Shown here: in pieces, positions 18,957 to 27,481 of the stretch | Numbering within the stretch: the first letter of the stretch is position 1 | Layout of the letters: every line of letters begins with the position of its first letter | From: Bacillus fonticola | GTDB lineage: Bacteria > Bacillota > Bacilli > Bacillales > JC228 | NCBI RefSeq assembly: GCF_012955605.1 | Contig: NZ_CP052135.1 | Location: 1,771,469 to 1,835,468, forward strand | Reading direction: 5' to 3' | Length of the DNA stretch: 64,000 bases | Made by a program: the position numbers and the translations under genes | The notes under the pieces: generated by a model | Databases searched by the model: none | Seen by the model: the letters and a program-made list of their open reading frames with translations, nothing else | Told to the model about the DNA's origin: nothing

Positions 18957-19811
18957 TTATCTACAAAAGTATTCCAAAAGCGTCTCTTTGTTCACTACTG
19001 GTTGCGCCCCTTCTGCAAGTAATTCTAAAGGGCCTACCGATGCTGCTGAAAAAATGGAACCCGGTACAACAAACACGTCTCGTCCTTGATGGAGAGCGTG
19101 CTCAACGGTGGAAAATGTCCCGCTGTGTCGCTTTGCTTCTATTATACAGATTGCTTGTGACAATCCACTTACAATTCGATTTCTCGCCGGAAAGTTCCAA
19201 CGCTTTGGCGGTGTCTGCGGTGGGTACTCACTTACAAGTAAGTGATCGGTGGCGATTTTTTGAAAGAGAGGGCGATGGACTTTTGGATAAAGGTGCTGAA
19301 AACCAGAACCTAATACGGCCACGGTTTTTCCTCCTGCTGCTATTGCCGTTTCGTGACTCGCACGATCAATTCCATACGCTCCGCCACTCACGATGACAAC
19401 CTTTTGTTCGACAATAGGTGGCACAAGCGTTTTGCATACTTGCTCTCCGTATGAAGTGGGCTGACGTGTGCCGATGACCGCAAGTAAAGGTTGCAAAAAA
19501 AGAGTGAGATCGCCTTTTGTGTAGAGTACGAATGGTGGGTTAGGGATGTGGCGAAGCTGTGGCGGGTAGTTATCGTCCAGGATCGTAACGGGAGTACATG
19601 TGTGAAGTGAAAGTGATGTATACCAATTTGACGTTTGCAAAATAGTTTGTAGCTCTCTTTGCACATGGTGAGGTACTGTCGAATTAGTTTCGAATGGCAT
19701 TTGCAAAGTCGAGTCAAACGTGATCAGTTTTGTAAGGAGACGGTGTGTCATCGATGGTAGACTGTGGAGGAATAACAGTCTCTCACGAATAGTTTCGGGT
19801 GTCGTGTTCAA
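18957..19811 (-). CDS. dprA: DNA processing protein DprA (Smf)
   Basis: DprA loads RecA onto incoming single-stranded DNA during transformation. The Rossmann-like core shows LAVIGTRQPTSYGEQ, VSGGAYGIDRASHETAIAAG, TVAVLGSGFQHLYPKVH and FPARNRIVSGLSQAICIIEA, then SGTFSTVEHALHQGRDVFVV. Length is 284 aa, close to the B. subtilis protein. The chosen start is TTG at 19811 with AAAGGG about 10 nt upstream; no ATG lies nearby. It sits between sucD and topA, the standard order. Confidence 0.93.
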   Translation of the reverse strand: MNTTPETIRERLLFLHSLPSMTHRLLTKLITFDSTLQMPFETNSTVPHHVQRELQTILQTSNWYTSLSLHTCTPVTILDDNYPPQLRHIPNPPFVLYTKGDLTLFLQPLLAVIGTRQPTSYGEQVCKTLVPPIVEQKVVIVSGGAYGIDRASHETAIAAGGKTVAVLGSGFQHLYPKVHRPLFQKIATDHLLVSEYPPQTPPKRWNFPARNRIVSGLSQAICIIEAKRHSGTFSTVEHALHQGRDVFVVPGSIFSAASVGPLELLAEGAQPVVNKETLLEYFCR

Positions 19812-20060
19812 GTAGGAATCGCCCTTTCCATATGTGTGGATTTAGTAGGAGGTAAAGAAGATAGAGTTTGCGTGAGGAACAGTATAGATAGAAGCACTAT
19901 CTTGAGTGGTAGTTGCCTTTTCTAATGCTCTCAACTCTTATTCTAATACCAAATAAATTAAACTGGCAAGTGATACATACTACGATGATAGAGTTGCAGG
20001 TAGATTTCCTTTGCTCCTAATTACTCACTTTCTCAATTGGGCTGTGGGCTGAACGTGGGC
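19812..20060. other. Gap between dprA and repeat array B
   Basis: About 250 bp of ordinary AT-rich sequence upstream of dprA. No gene, hairpin or clear promoter could be supported. Confidence 0.5.
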
Positions 20061-20650
20061 ATTTCGTTCTGAGTCTGCGTATTCCTCGCCGAGTCTGCGT
20101 ATTCCTCGCTGAGTCTGCGTATTTCTCGCTGAGTCTGCGTATTTCTTGCTGAGTCTGCGTATTCCTCGCTGAGTCTGCGTATTCCCTGCCGAGTCTGCGT
20201 ATTTCTCGCTGAGTCTGCGTATTCCCTGCTGAGTCTGCGTATTCCTCGCTGAGTCTGCGTATTTCTCGCTGAGTCTGCGTATTTCTTGCTGAGTCTGCGT
20301 ATTCCCTGCTGAGTCTGCGTATTCCTCGCCGAGCCTGCGTATTCCTCGCTGAGTCTGCGTATTTCTCGCTGAGTCTGCGTATTTCTTGCTGAGTCTGCGT
20401 ATTCCCTGCTGAGTCTGCGTATTCCTCGCTGAGTCTGCGTATTCCTCGCTGAGTCTGCGTATTTCCTGCCGAGTCTGCGTATTTCTCGCTGAGTCTGCGT
20501 ATTTCTTGCTGAGTCTGCGTATTTCTTGCTGAGTCTGCGTATTCCTCGCTGAGTCTGCGTATTTCTTGCTGAGTCTGCGTATTCCTCGCTGAGTCTGCGT
20601 ATTTCCTGCCGAGTCTGCGTATTTCTCGCTGAGTCTGCGTATCGTGCTTC
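20061..20650. repeat. Tandem array B: about 29 units of 20 bp between dprA and sucD
   Basis: From 20071 to 20640 there are 28 complete units and a half unit at exact 20-bp spacing, with a degenerate unit at each edge. Consensus GAGTCTGCGTATTCCTCGCT. The first ten bases (GAGTCTGCGT) are invariant except for one GAGCCTGCGT; variation sits in the last ten (ATTCCTCGCT, ATTTCTCGCT, ATTTCTTGCT, ATTCCCTGCT, ATTTCCTGCC). A 225-codon minus-strand frame crosses the array, because the unit has no stop on that strand, and gives a 20-residue repeat; it has no ribosome site and is not called a gene. Confidence 0.95.
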
Positions 20651-20749
20651 TATGCCCGCATATAAATCTCCACAGCCTGAGTGTCATTCCCCAAGTCTTC
20701 ATATGCTCTCAAATTGCGCTGAATATACTCCACTTTCTGTAAAATCCTG

Positions 20750-20792
20750 AAATACAAAAACAAAGAGAGCGGGCACAATCATCCACTCTCTT
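20750..20792 (-). terminator. Terminator of the sucCD operon
   Basis: On the minus strand AAGAGAG and CTCTCTT form a 7-bp stem around a 16-nt loop, followed by TTGTTTTTGTATTT. It begins 13 bp after the sucD stop. Confidence 0.7.
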
Positions 20793-20804
20793 CGTCCGTA
20801 AAAC

Positions 20805-21707
20805 TTAGTGAGTCTTACACTCTTCGTATAAGCCTTTTTCTTTCAAAGTAGCGATGAGTGTTTCTCCGATCACTGATGGCGTTTCAGCAACTGGGATACC
20901 GCACTCGTTCATGACACGGATTTTCTCGTCAGCTGTACCTTTTCCGCCAGAAATAATTGCACCAGCGTGGCCCATGCGTTTTCCTGGAGGTGCTGTACGT
21001 CCACCGATGAAGCCGACAACGGGTTTCGTCATGTTAGCTTTTACCCATTCAGCCGCTTCTTCTTCAGCAGTTCCACCAATTTCACCGATCATGATAACCG
21101 CTTTCGTTTCTGGATCTTCATTGAACGCTTGTAAGCAATCGATGAAATCTGTTCCGTTAACAGGGTCTCCGCCAATTCCGACGGCTGTTGACTGTCCAAC
21201 ACCAGCTTCAGTTAGTTGATGTACCGCTTCGTACGTTAACGTTCCAGAACGGCTGACGACACCAACATGTCCTTTTGTATGGATGTATCCTGGCATGATG
21301 CCGATTTTGCATTCATCTGGCGTGATAACACCAGGGCAGTTCGGTCCAACAAGACGTGTTTTCTTGCCTTCCATATAACGCTTCACTTTTGCCATATCCA
21401 AAACTGGAATGTGCTCAGTGATACAAATTGCGATATCTAATTCCGCATCTACTGCTTCTAAAATCGCATCAGCAGCAAATGGGGCTGGTACGTAAATAAC
21501 ACTCGCGTTAGCGCCCGTAGCTTTTACAGCGTCTTCTACCGTGTTAAAAACTGGTACGCCTTCTACTTCTGTACCACCTTTTCCAGGTGTTACACCAGCG
21601 ACGATTTGAGTTCCGTACTCTAACATTTGTTTCGTATGGAAAAGTGCAGTTGCCCCGGTAATCCCTTGGACAATAACTTTTGTGTCTTTATTCACCATGA
21701 CACTCAC
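20805..21707 (-). CDS. sucD: Succinyl-CoA synthetase alpha subunit
   Basis: Alpha subunit of the TCA-cycle ligase that couples succinyl-CoA cleavage to nucleotide triphosphate formation. Motifs: [29 protein letters not shown] [19 protein letters not shown], and the phospho-histidine segment [19 protein letters not shown]. The start is taken as GTG 21707, which aligns with the B. subtilis N-terminus and follows an AGGGG site; a further ten codons upstream are open. Length is 300 aa. It lies 153 bp downstream of sucC across a structured element. Confidence 0.97.
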   Translation of the reverse strand: MSVMVNKDTKVIVQGITGATALFHTKQMLEYGTQIVAGVTPGKGGTEVEGVPVFNTVEDAVKATGANASVIYVPAPFAADAILEAVDAELDIAICITEHIPVLDMAKVKRYMEGKKTRLVGPNCPGVITPDECKIGIMPGYIHTKGHVGVVSRSGTLTYEAVHQLTEAGVGQSTAVGIGGDPVNGTDFIDCLQAFNEDPETKAVIMIGEIGGTAEEEAAEWVKANMTKPVVGFIGGRTAPPGKRMGHAGAIISGGKGTADEKIRVMNECGIPVAETPSVIGETLIATLKEKGLYEECKTH

Positions 21708-21747
21708 AACGGTTCCCCTACCTTTCAGTATTTTCAATTGGTCTAGC

Positions 21748-21857
21748 TGCGGGCGTTAGGGGAGTGCACGTCGTTTGTGCCCCTCCGAGAAAGTCTGAAA
21801 AACAACTTTCGCTCCGGTTCACAGACGAGTGGGTTCCCCTGTGCAAACGCCCTCCGC
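21748..21857. repeat. Structured intergenic element between sucC and sucD
   Basis: About 105 bp that can fold on itself. GGGCGTT (21846-21852 read on the minus strand) pairs with AACGCCC (21751-21757), continuing across a 5-nt bulge with AGGGGA/TCCCCT. Inside is a second helix built on GAAAGT and ACTTTC. GC content is higher than the surroundings. There is no T-run, so it is not a simple terminator. It could be an mRNA processing or stability element or a palindromic intergenic repeat. Confidence 0.6.
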
Positions 21858-21860
21858 TTT

Positions 21861-23021
21861 TCATCCCACGTTAGCTACGATTTTTTCTGCACCATCTGCC
21901 ATTGATTCAGCCGCGATGATGTTCAGACCAGATTCGCTTAATATTTTCTTACCAAGTTCTACGTTTGTTCCTTCAAGACGTACGACAAGTGGCACTTTCA
22001 ACTCAACTTGTTTTGCCGCCTCAACGACACCTGTAGCGATGATGTCACATTTCATGATGCCACCAAAAATGTTCACGAAGATTCCTTTAACGTTTTGATC
22101 ACTTAAGATGATCTTGAACGCTTCCGTTACTTTTTCAGCTGTCGCGCCGCCCCCAACGTCAAGGAAGTTCGCCGGATCGCCGCCGTAGTGCTTGATGATG
22201 TCCATCGTTGCCATCGCGAGTCCAGCACCATTTACCATACAGCCGATATTTCCATCGAGGGAAATGTAGCTAAGGTCGTATTTAGATGCTTCAATTTCTT
22301 TTGCGTCTTCTTCGTCTAAGTCGCGATATTCTACGACGTCTTTATGACGGAAAAGTGCGTTCGAATCAAAGTTTAGTTTAGCATCAAGTGCCATTACTTT
22401 CCCATCGCCAGTTGTAACAAGTGGGTTGATTTCGGCAATAGAGCAATCCTTATCCACGAATACTTGATACAGGCCAAGCATGAATTTCACCGCTTGCCCT
22501 ACTAATTCTTTCGGGATATTGATGTTAAACGCGATACGACGTGCTTGGAATCCTGTTAAGCCAACAACAGGATCGATTACTTCTTTGAAGATCTTTTCTG
22601 GAGTCGCTTCTGCCACTTCTTCAATTTCAGTTCCGCCTTCTTCAGATGCCATGAGCACTACCCGACTGGTCGCTCGGTCGAGAACAAGCCCGATATAGTA
22701 CTCCTTCTGAATGTCGCAACCTTCTTCTATAAGTAAGCGCTTTACTTCTTTCCCTTGTGGACCCGTTTGGTGTGTCACCAACGTTTTTCCCAGTAATTCG
22801 TTTGCATATGTACGGACATCATCTGATGATTTTGCAATTTTAACGCCACCAGCTTTACCGCGTCCACCTGCGTGAATTTGCGCTTTTACAACTGTTACGT
22901 TCGATCCGAGCTTCTCTGCTGCTTCCACCGCTTCGTCAGCTGTGAATGCGACATACCCGTTAGGAACGCTCACTCCATAGTTTCTAAGGAGTTCTTTTCC
23001 TTGGTACTCATGGATATTCAT
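21861..23021 (-). CDS. sucC: Succinyl-CoA synthetase beta subunit
   Basis: Beta subunit with an ATP-grasp nucleotide-binding fold. The start [20 protein letters not shown] is diagnostic. [20 protein letters not shown] is the nucleotide loop, and [13 protein letters not shown] and [18 protein letters not shown] lie in the carboxylate-binding half. Length is 386 aa. AGGAGG precedes the ATG. It follows ylqH after a 274-bp gap that contains a small repeat array. Confidence 0.98.
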   Translation of the reverse strand: MNIHEYQGKELLRNYGVSVPNGYVAFTADEAVEAAEKLGSNVTVVKAQIHAGGRGKAGGVKIAKSSDDVRTYANELLGKTLVTHQTGPQGKEVKRLLIEEGCDIQKEYYIGLVLDRATSRVVLMASEEGGTEIEEVAEATPEKIFKEVIDPVVGLTGFQARRIAFNINIPKELVGQAVKFMLGLYQVFVDKDCSIAEINPLVTTGDGKVMALDAKLNFDSNALFRHKDVVEYRDLDEEDAKEIEASKYDLSYISLDGNIGCMVNGAGLAMATMDIIKHYGGDPANFLDVGGGATAEKVTEAFKIILSDQNVKGIFVNIFGGIMKCDIIATGVVEAAKQVELKVPLVVRLEGTNVELGKKILSESGLNIIAAESMADGAEKIVANVG

Positions 23022-23160
23022 GTCCCATCCTCCTAACTTCTTCTATGAAACCATCTTTTATTGTAATAAAGACACTCGGAATTGGCAACCGTTTAAAACG
23101 GGGGATGTTGATCTCACGCGTAAAGTAAGTTGAGAGATTCGCTACATGTCATTTTTGTTT

Positions 23161-23276
23161 ATCCCGGGATTAACGCTCATATAATCAGAATAACGCTCTT
23201 ATCCCGAGGTTAACGCTCATATAATCGGAATAACGCTCTTATCCCGACGTTAACGCTCATAAAACTGGAATAACGC
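23161..23276. repeat. Short tandem array D: alternating 20-bp units between sucC and ylqH
   Basis: Five and a half units of exactly 20 bp, alternating two types: TAACGCTCATATAATCAGAA and TAACGCTCTTATCCCGAGGT. Read on the minus strand the units carry TATGAGCGTTA and GATAAGAGCGTTA, the same two cores that alternate in the array at 41.4 kb. The second core is the unit core of the array at 10.3 kb. No coding potential. Confidence 0.9.
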
Positions 23277-23295
23277 GCTCCGCCGATTTTTAAAA

Positions 23296-23568
23296 TTACC
23301 CACGACTTGCTTTTTCTCTATCAATTTTATAAAGAAAAGCAAATACCTCTGCGACCACTTCGTATAGTTCCTCTGGAATCATTTGCTCTACTTCCATTTG
23401 ACCTAGTAACTCTACTAAGTTCTGATCCTCGTGAATTGGAACGCCTGCAGCGGCCGCCTTTTCTAGAATGGTTTCCGCTTGTATCCCTTTTCCTTTTGCC
23501 ACAACTTTAGGGGCGTCGTCGCCGTCGTATTGTAGCGCCACAGCTTGCCTTCGTCGTTCTTTACTCAT
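23296..23568 (-). CDS. ylqH: FlhB C-terminal domain homologue YlqH
   Basis: A free-standing copy of the cytoplasmic domain of the flagellar export switch FlhB. RRRQAVALQYDGDDAPKVVA aligns with the FlhB segment that follows the NPTH autocleavage site (NPTHYAVALxYD in FlhB). KGKGIQAETILEKAAAAGVP and IPEELYEVVAEVFAFLYKID complete the domain. The cleavage tetrapeptide itself is absent, so it would mimic the cleaved product. Length is 90 aa. It overlaps the end of ylqG by 4 bp. Confidence 0.92.
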   Translation of the reverse strand: MSKERRRQAVALQYDGDDAPKVVAKGKGIQAETILEKAAAAGVPIHEDQNLVELLGQMEVEQMIPEELYEVVAEVFAFLYKIDREKASRG

Positions 23569-25340
23569 ATTTTCACATCCAGTTGCAAATCTTCTACTCC
23601 AAAAAAGCGCTCATCCCAAGTATCGGTTGTTTTCTCTGTGATCCCTTGGAAACGCACTCCAGAAAAATAGAAGCCTGCCTTTTCAATTCCTTTTTGTAAG
23701 GCGTCGATATACGGAGCTGCGATGGAAGACAAGCGTGCCTCATCGTGAAATACGGTTATATTGAGGACTTTCTTTTGAATACGGACATCGACAACGACCT
23801 CCTGTAACTGTTCCAGATGAAGATGAAACCATAAGCGACAGTGATCAGGATCGATCGTGTCATCCTCTGTTTTCTTTCCTTGCCAATACATCTCGACGTC
23901 ATGCAAGGCCTCGTGAAAAGGGAACGGAAAAGCAGTGAAAAATTGCAACAGGGGTCCCGCCTCGTGAGCTAATAACTTTTGGGCATGAAGTGTATTAAGT
24001 TGTTGCTGAAAAGGTTCCTGATCTGATTTTGTAAGATCGGAAATCAATTGATAAAGGAGTGCCTTTACGGTAGCAAGCTCACCACGTGTATCACTCTTGG
24101 CAAATTGCGTCTCTATATCGTACCCCATTTGTTGAATACGCCCCGTCAGTTCTTGCTTGATTTGGTTTGTAAAAAACTCCTTCATCGATAGCGCCTCCTC
24201 GGAATGAGACAGACGCATTTCTCCCGTTTTAATGAATTGGTCGGACCATTGCTGAATACGCGGCCCTGCAGCAGTTGTTGACGGAAACAGAAGACGAACA
24301 AAGGCTTCTGTCAATGCTTCCCGGTTTGGGTGACTGTCGATTTGTTGTAACAACACTTGAATTCCTTGCTCAACTAGTGACTGCTTTGTCTGTGGTGGTG
24401 TGTCCATCCATTTTTGCATCGTTTGTATGCTTTGCGTTGTTTGCCCTCGATCCATTCGTTCCATCGCCAAATACCAGTCCGTAGCAAAGGAAAGTTGGAA
24501 TAAACTACTTGATCGAATGCCTGATTGCACTCGTTGTCCGTAGTGCTGGACGGCCTGTTCTCTGGATAAGACTGTTTGCTGTCCTTGTTTCCCATCTGTC
24601 ACATGCAAAAGTGCAGACCAAGCCTGTGTAGTCGGCACACTCATCTGTGCCCCCGATGCCGTTTCCACTTGAAATAGACTAGTAACTAGGGAAGTGAGGA
24701 GAGAGCGTACAATTTTTTGCGGAATGGGCGTTTGCAAAGATTGTAGGAAAGACGCGTGCCCCGCCCGATTTTGTATCGGTTTATCTAAATGGGTGAGCAA
24801 GGTTGTTAACTCGGCCATCTGCTGGCTCACAACGGGTTTGTTAGCAAAAAATGCTGTCAAGACACGGAAAGGTTCGACAGTAGTTCCTGTATTGGATCGA
24901 ATCATCCATTGAAGCGCAAGTTTAGCCGCTCCCTCGTTTTGCTTGGCCAGCTGGGTGATCTCTTGTGCGGTTTGTCGATCAAGGGGCGCCCCCATTTGCT
25001 TGACAAGCTGAAGGAACTGCTGCGTAAAAGCCGTATTGGGAAGTTGCCATGATTCTATTAAACGACTAAAATCAACTCTATTGCCATTTGAAGAAGCACC
25101 TGTCCAGTTCGCCAAACGCAAAAATAAGCCGTCCTCATCACGCGCCACTTCAAACCAGGCGCCTTCTTGGAGTGCCACTTGCCCTTCTACGCGCATGCTC
25201 ATCTGTGTTTGTCCGATCGATACCGTGATTTTTCCGGTTTTACTCATGTTGGTGAGGCGACCGTACACCATTTGCCCTTCGCGAAGCTGTGGCTGGGGAC
25301 GTTCTTCTTGAGGTTTAGTAAAAAAGTGTACGGGCTTCAT
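23565..25340 (-). CDS. ylqG: FliK-like protein YlqG
   Basis: A 591-residue protein of low overall conservation. The C-terminal ~100 residues (LWFHLHLEQLQEVVVDVRIQ, then KKVLNITVFHDEARLSSIAA, and GIEKAGFYFSGVRFQG) resemble the Flg_hook domain of FliK. The middle is Gln/Thr-rich and helical. The N-terminus (LREGQMVYGRLTNMSKTGKI and TVSIGQTQMSMRVEG) looks like a small beta domain. ATG 25340 has GGAGG 8 nt upstream. It is coupled to ylqH, an FlhB C-domain. Function is unknown. Confidence 0.82.
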   Translation of the reverse strand: MKPVHFFTKPQEERPQPQLREGQMVYGRLTNMSKTGKITVSIGQTQMSMRVEGQVALQEGAWFEVARDEDGLFLRLANWTGASSNGNRVDFSRLIESWQLPNTAFTQQFLQLVKQMGAPLDRQTAQEITQLAKQNEGAAKLALQWMIRSNTGTTVEPFRVLTAFFANKPVVSQQMAELTTLLTHLDKPIQNRAGHASFLQSLQTPIPQKIVRSLLTSLVTSLFQVETASGAQMSVPTTQAWSALLHVTDGKQGQQTVLSREQAVQHYGQRVQSGIRSSSLFQLSFATDWYLAMERMDRGQTTQSIQTMQKWMDTPPQTKQSLVEQGIQVLLQQIDSHPNREALTEAFVRLLFPSTTAAGPRIQQWSDQFIKTGEMRLSHSEEALSMKEFFTNQIKQELTGRIQQMGYDIETQFAKSDTRGELATVKALLYQLISDLTKSDQEPFQQQLNTLHAQKLLAHEAGPLLQFFTAFPFPFHEALHDVEMYWQGKKTEDDTIDPDHCRLWFHLHLEQLQEVVVDVRIQKKVLNITVFHDEARLSSIAAPYIDALQKGIEKAGFYFSGVRFQGITEKTTDTWDERFFGVEDLQLDVKI

Positions 25341-25424
25341 GCAACACGCCTCCATTTTGTCTGCTTTCTATGTTATTTCACCAAGCACGTACCCTTTTGT
25401 TCGTTCTTGTGCTGCTCGTATTTG

Positions 25425-26213
25425 TTACAGAAGTGTCATCTGTTCTCTCGTTTTTACGGGTTGAAATGAGCGGCGATGCTCGTGAATCACGCCGTAACGA
25501 TCTAACGCTTCTACATGCTCCTTTGTCCCATAGCCTTTATGGGAGGCAAAGCCGTATTGCGGATATTGTTCGTGTAGAGACGCCATATATCGATCTCTTG
25601 TAACTTTAGCCAAAATAGAGGCTGCGGCGATCGTTACACTTTTGGCATCACCTTTTATAATGGACTCTGTTTGTACTGCCTCGAGTTGCAAGGGTACTGC
25701 ATCAATCAAGGCGATCTGAGGTGTCGGTGATAAGGACTCAATCGCCTGCTTCATCCCTTGTTTCGTCGCTTCATAAATATTAATCTCATCAATGACTGTT
25801 GTTGGCACAACCTCAATGGCAGTACAGATCGCTTGCTCTAGAATACGTTCATAGTAGTAATCACGCATGTGGGCGGTGATGGCCTTTGAATCATCCACAC
25901 CTGGCAAATACGCATCTTCTCGCAACATAACGGCAGCAGTGACGACAGGACCGGCAATCGGACCTCTACCTGCTTCATCCACACCTGCGATATACGTGGC
26001 ACCTTTTTTCCGGATAGCCCGTTCATACGTGTTCATTTCGAGCCACCGTTCATGCAAACGTTGCTCTTTTTCTTGCTGTTTTTGCCACTGTCGGAGGAGC
26101 TGTTGCACCCCTTTGCGCGGATCTTGTACAGCTTCCGCGTATCTGTCGTCTTCCATCGTTTTCATTTCTTGGAATATTTGTTTCCATTGTTGTATCGTTC
26201 GAATCGAATTCAT
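25425..26213 (-). CDS. rnhB: Ribonuclease HII
   Basis: RNase HII removes RNA primers and misincorporated ribonucleotides from DNA. Motifs: YIAGVDEAGRGPIAGPVVTA with the catalytic Asp-Glu pair, LPGVDDSKAI, IALIDAVPLQ, IIKGDAKSVTIAAASILAKV and YGFASHKGYGTKEHVEAL. The N-terminal ~70 residues (charged, Gln-rich) are the extension found in Bacillus RnhB. Start ATG 26213 follows GGAG at 7 nt. Length is 262 aa. In B. subtilis rbgA precedes rnhB; here the next gene is yppG. Confidence 0.97.
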   Translation of the reverse strand: MNSIRTIQQWKQIFQEMKTMEDDRYAEAVQDPRKGVQQLLRQWQKQQEKEQRLHERWLEMNTYERAIRKKGATYIAGVDEAGRGPIAGPVVTAAVMLREDAYLPGVDDSKAITAHMRDYYYERILEQAICTAIEVVPTTVIDEINIYEATKQGMKQAIESLSPTPQIALIDAVPLQLEAVQTESIIKGDAKSVTIAAASILAKVTRDRYMASLHEQYPQYGFASHKGYGTKEHVEALDRYGVIHEHRRSFQPVKTREQMTLL

Positions 26214-26437
26214 CCTGTCACTCCATACGTGTACTCTATGTATCGTCAAAATGGTTTGAATGTTAATGGGAATGCGAAGGAGAATTAACAATCCAAACTA
26301 TATGTAACTAGGTACATACTATAACAGTTTGATAGACAGTATTGTGTGGAGTTTCGAAAAATTTTCTAAGGAAAGATTGGGAAATGGAGGTGGGGTTTTT
26401 AAAGGGGATAGATCTGTTTGCGGAAGGGGGTTGAGGG

Positions 26438-27267
26438 ATGATCGCGGATATATTCCTCTGACCGCGGATATATTCTCTTGATCGCGGATATATCCTCTTG
26501 ATCGCGGATATATCCTCCTGACCGCGGATATATCCTCCTGATCGCGGATATATCCTCCTGACCGCGGATATATCCTCCTGATCGCGGATATATCCTCCTG
26601 ATCGCGGATATATCGCTCTGATCGCGGATATATCCTCCTGACCGCGGATATATCCTCCTGATCGCGGATATATCGCTCTGACCGCGGATATATTCTCCTG
26701 ATCGCGGATATATCGCTCTGATCGCGGATATATCCTCCTGACCGCGGATATATCGCTCTGACCGCGGATATATCCTCCTGACCGCGGATATATCCTCCTG
26801 ACCGCGGATATATTCTCCTGATCGCGGATATATCGCTCTGATCGCGGATATATTCTCCTGATCGCGGATATATCCTCCTGATCGCGGATATATTCTCCTG
26901 ACCGCGGATATATTCTCCTGACCGCGGATATATCGCTCTGATCGCGGATATATCCTCCTGACCGCGGATATATCCTCCTGATCGCGGATATATCCTCCTG
27001 ATCGCGGATATATCCTCCTGATCGCGGATATATCGCTCTGATCGCGGATATATTCTCCTGACCGCGGATATATTCTCCTGATCGCGGATATATCGCTCTG
27101 ATCGCGGATATATCGCTCTGATCGCGGATATATTCTCCTGACCGCGGATATATCGCTCTGACCGCGGATATATTCTCCTGATCGCGGATATATCCTCCTG
27201 ACCGCGGATATATCCTCCTGACCGCGGATATATTCTCCTGATCGCGGATATATCCTCCTGACCGCGG
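26438..27267. repeat. Tandem array C: 41 units of 20 bp between rnhB and yppG
   Basis: From 26441 to 27260 there are 41 units of exactly 20 bp and a partial unit. The unit is ACCGCGGATATATCCTCCTG, with ATCGCGG as the alternative start and TTCTCCTG or TCGCTCTG as alternative ends. The core CGCGGATATAT never varies. Many units contain the 10-bp palindrome GGATATATCC, and those starting ACC contain CCGCGG. Read on the minus strand, units ending TCCTCCTG show CAGGAGG. A 358-codon minus-strand frame is only the repeat read in three phases. It occupies most of the 1.27-kb gap between rnhB and yppG. Confidence 0.96.
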
Positions 27268-27370
27268 TGTTGAATTTAGTCTGGATAGGTTGCTTTGGCG
27301 TGCTGGCTCTTCAGGGCGCCGGGGTGGGGTGCGCTCGTTCTGATTGCGTGCGGGGGTGTTTTTCGAATGG

Positions 27371-27403
27371 AAGCAATCGGTCATTGCCGATTGCTTCTTT
27401 ATT
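27371..27403 (+). terminator. Strong hairpin with T-tract downstream of array C (plus strand)
   Basis: AAGCAATCGG and CCGATTGCTT form a perfect 10-bp stem around TCATTG, followed on the plus strand by CTTTATT. As a terminator it would stop plus-strand transcripts coming through array C, although no plus-strand gene exists there. On the minus strand there is no T-tract. The rest of 27268-27481 shows no gene. Confidence 0.5.
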
Positions 27404-27481
27404 GGGGTCTGTGTGTATTTTTAAATTTGTACTTGATCGGAGCACGCGAGCAGTGCCTGGCTCGCCTCGTGTGAAATCTTT

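Noticed and set aside
20025..20702. A 225-codon minus-strand open frame across array B
   Set aside because: Same reason: a 20-residue periodic product from a stop-free 20-bp unit, no ribosome site, no non-repeat domain.
26308..27384. A 358-codon minus-strand open frame across array C
   Set aside because: Its protein is a perfect 20-residue repeat caused by reading a 20-bp unit in three phases; the unit simply lacks stops on that strand. There is no ribosome site and no conserved domain, and array A with the same period is full of stops, so openness is incidental.
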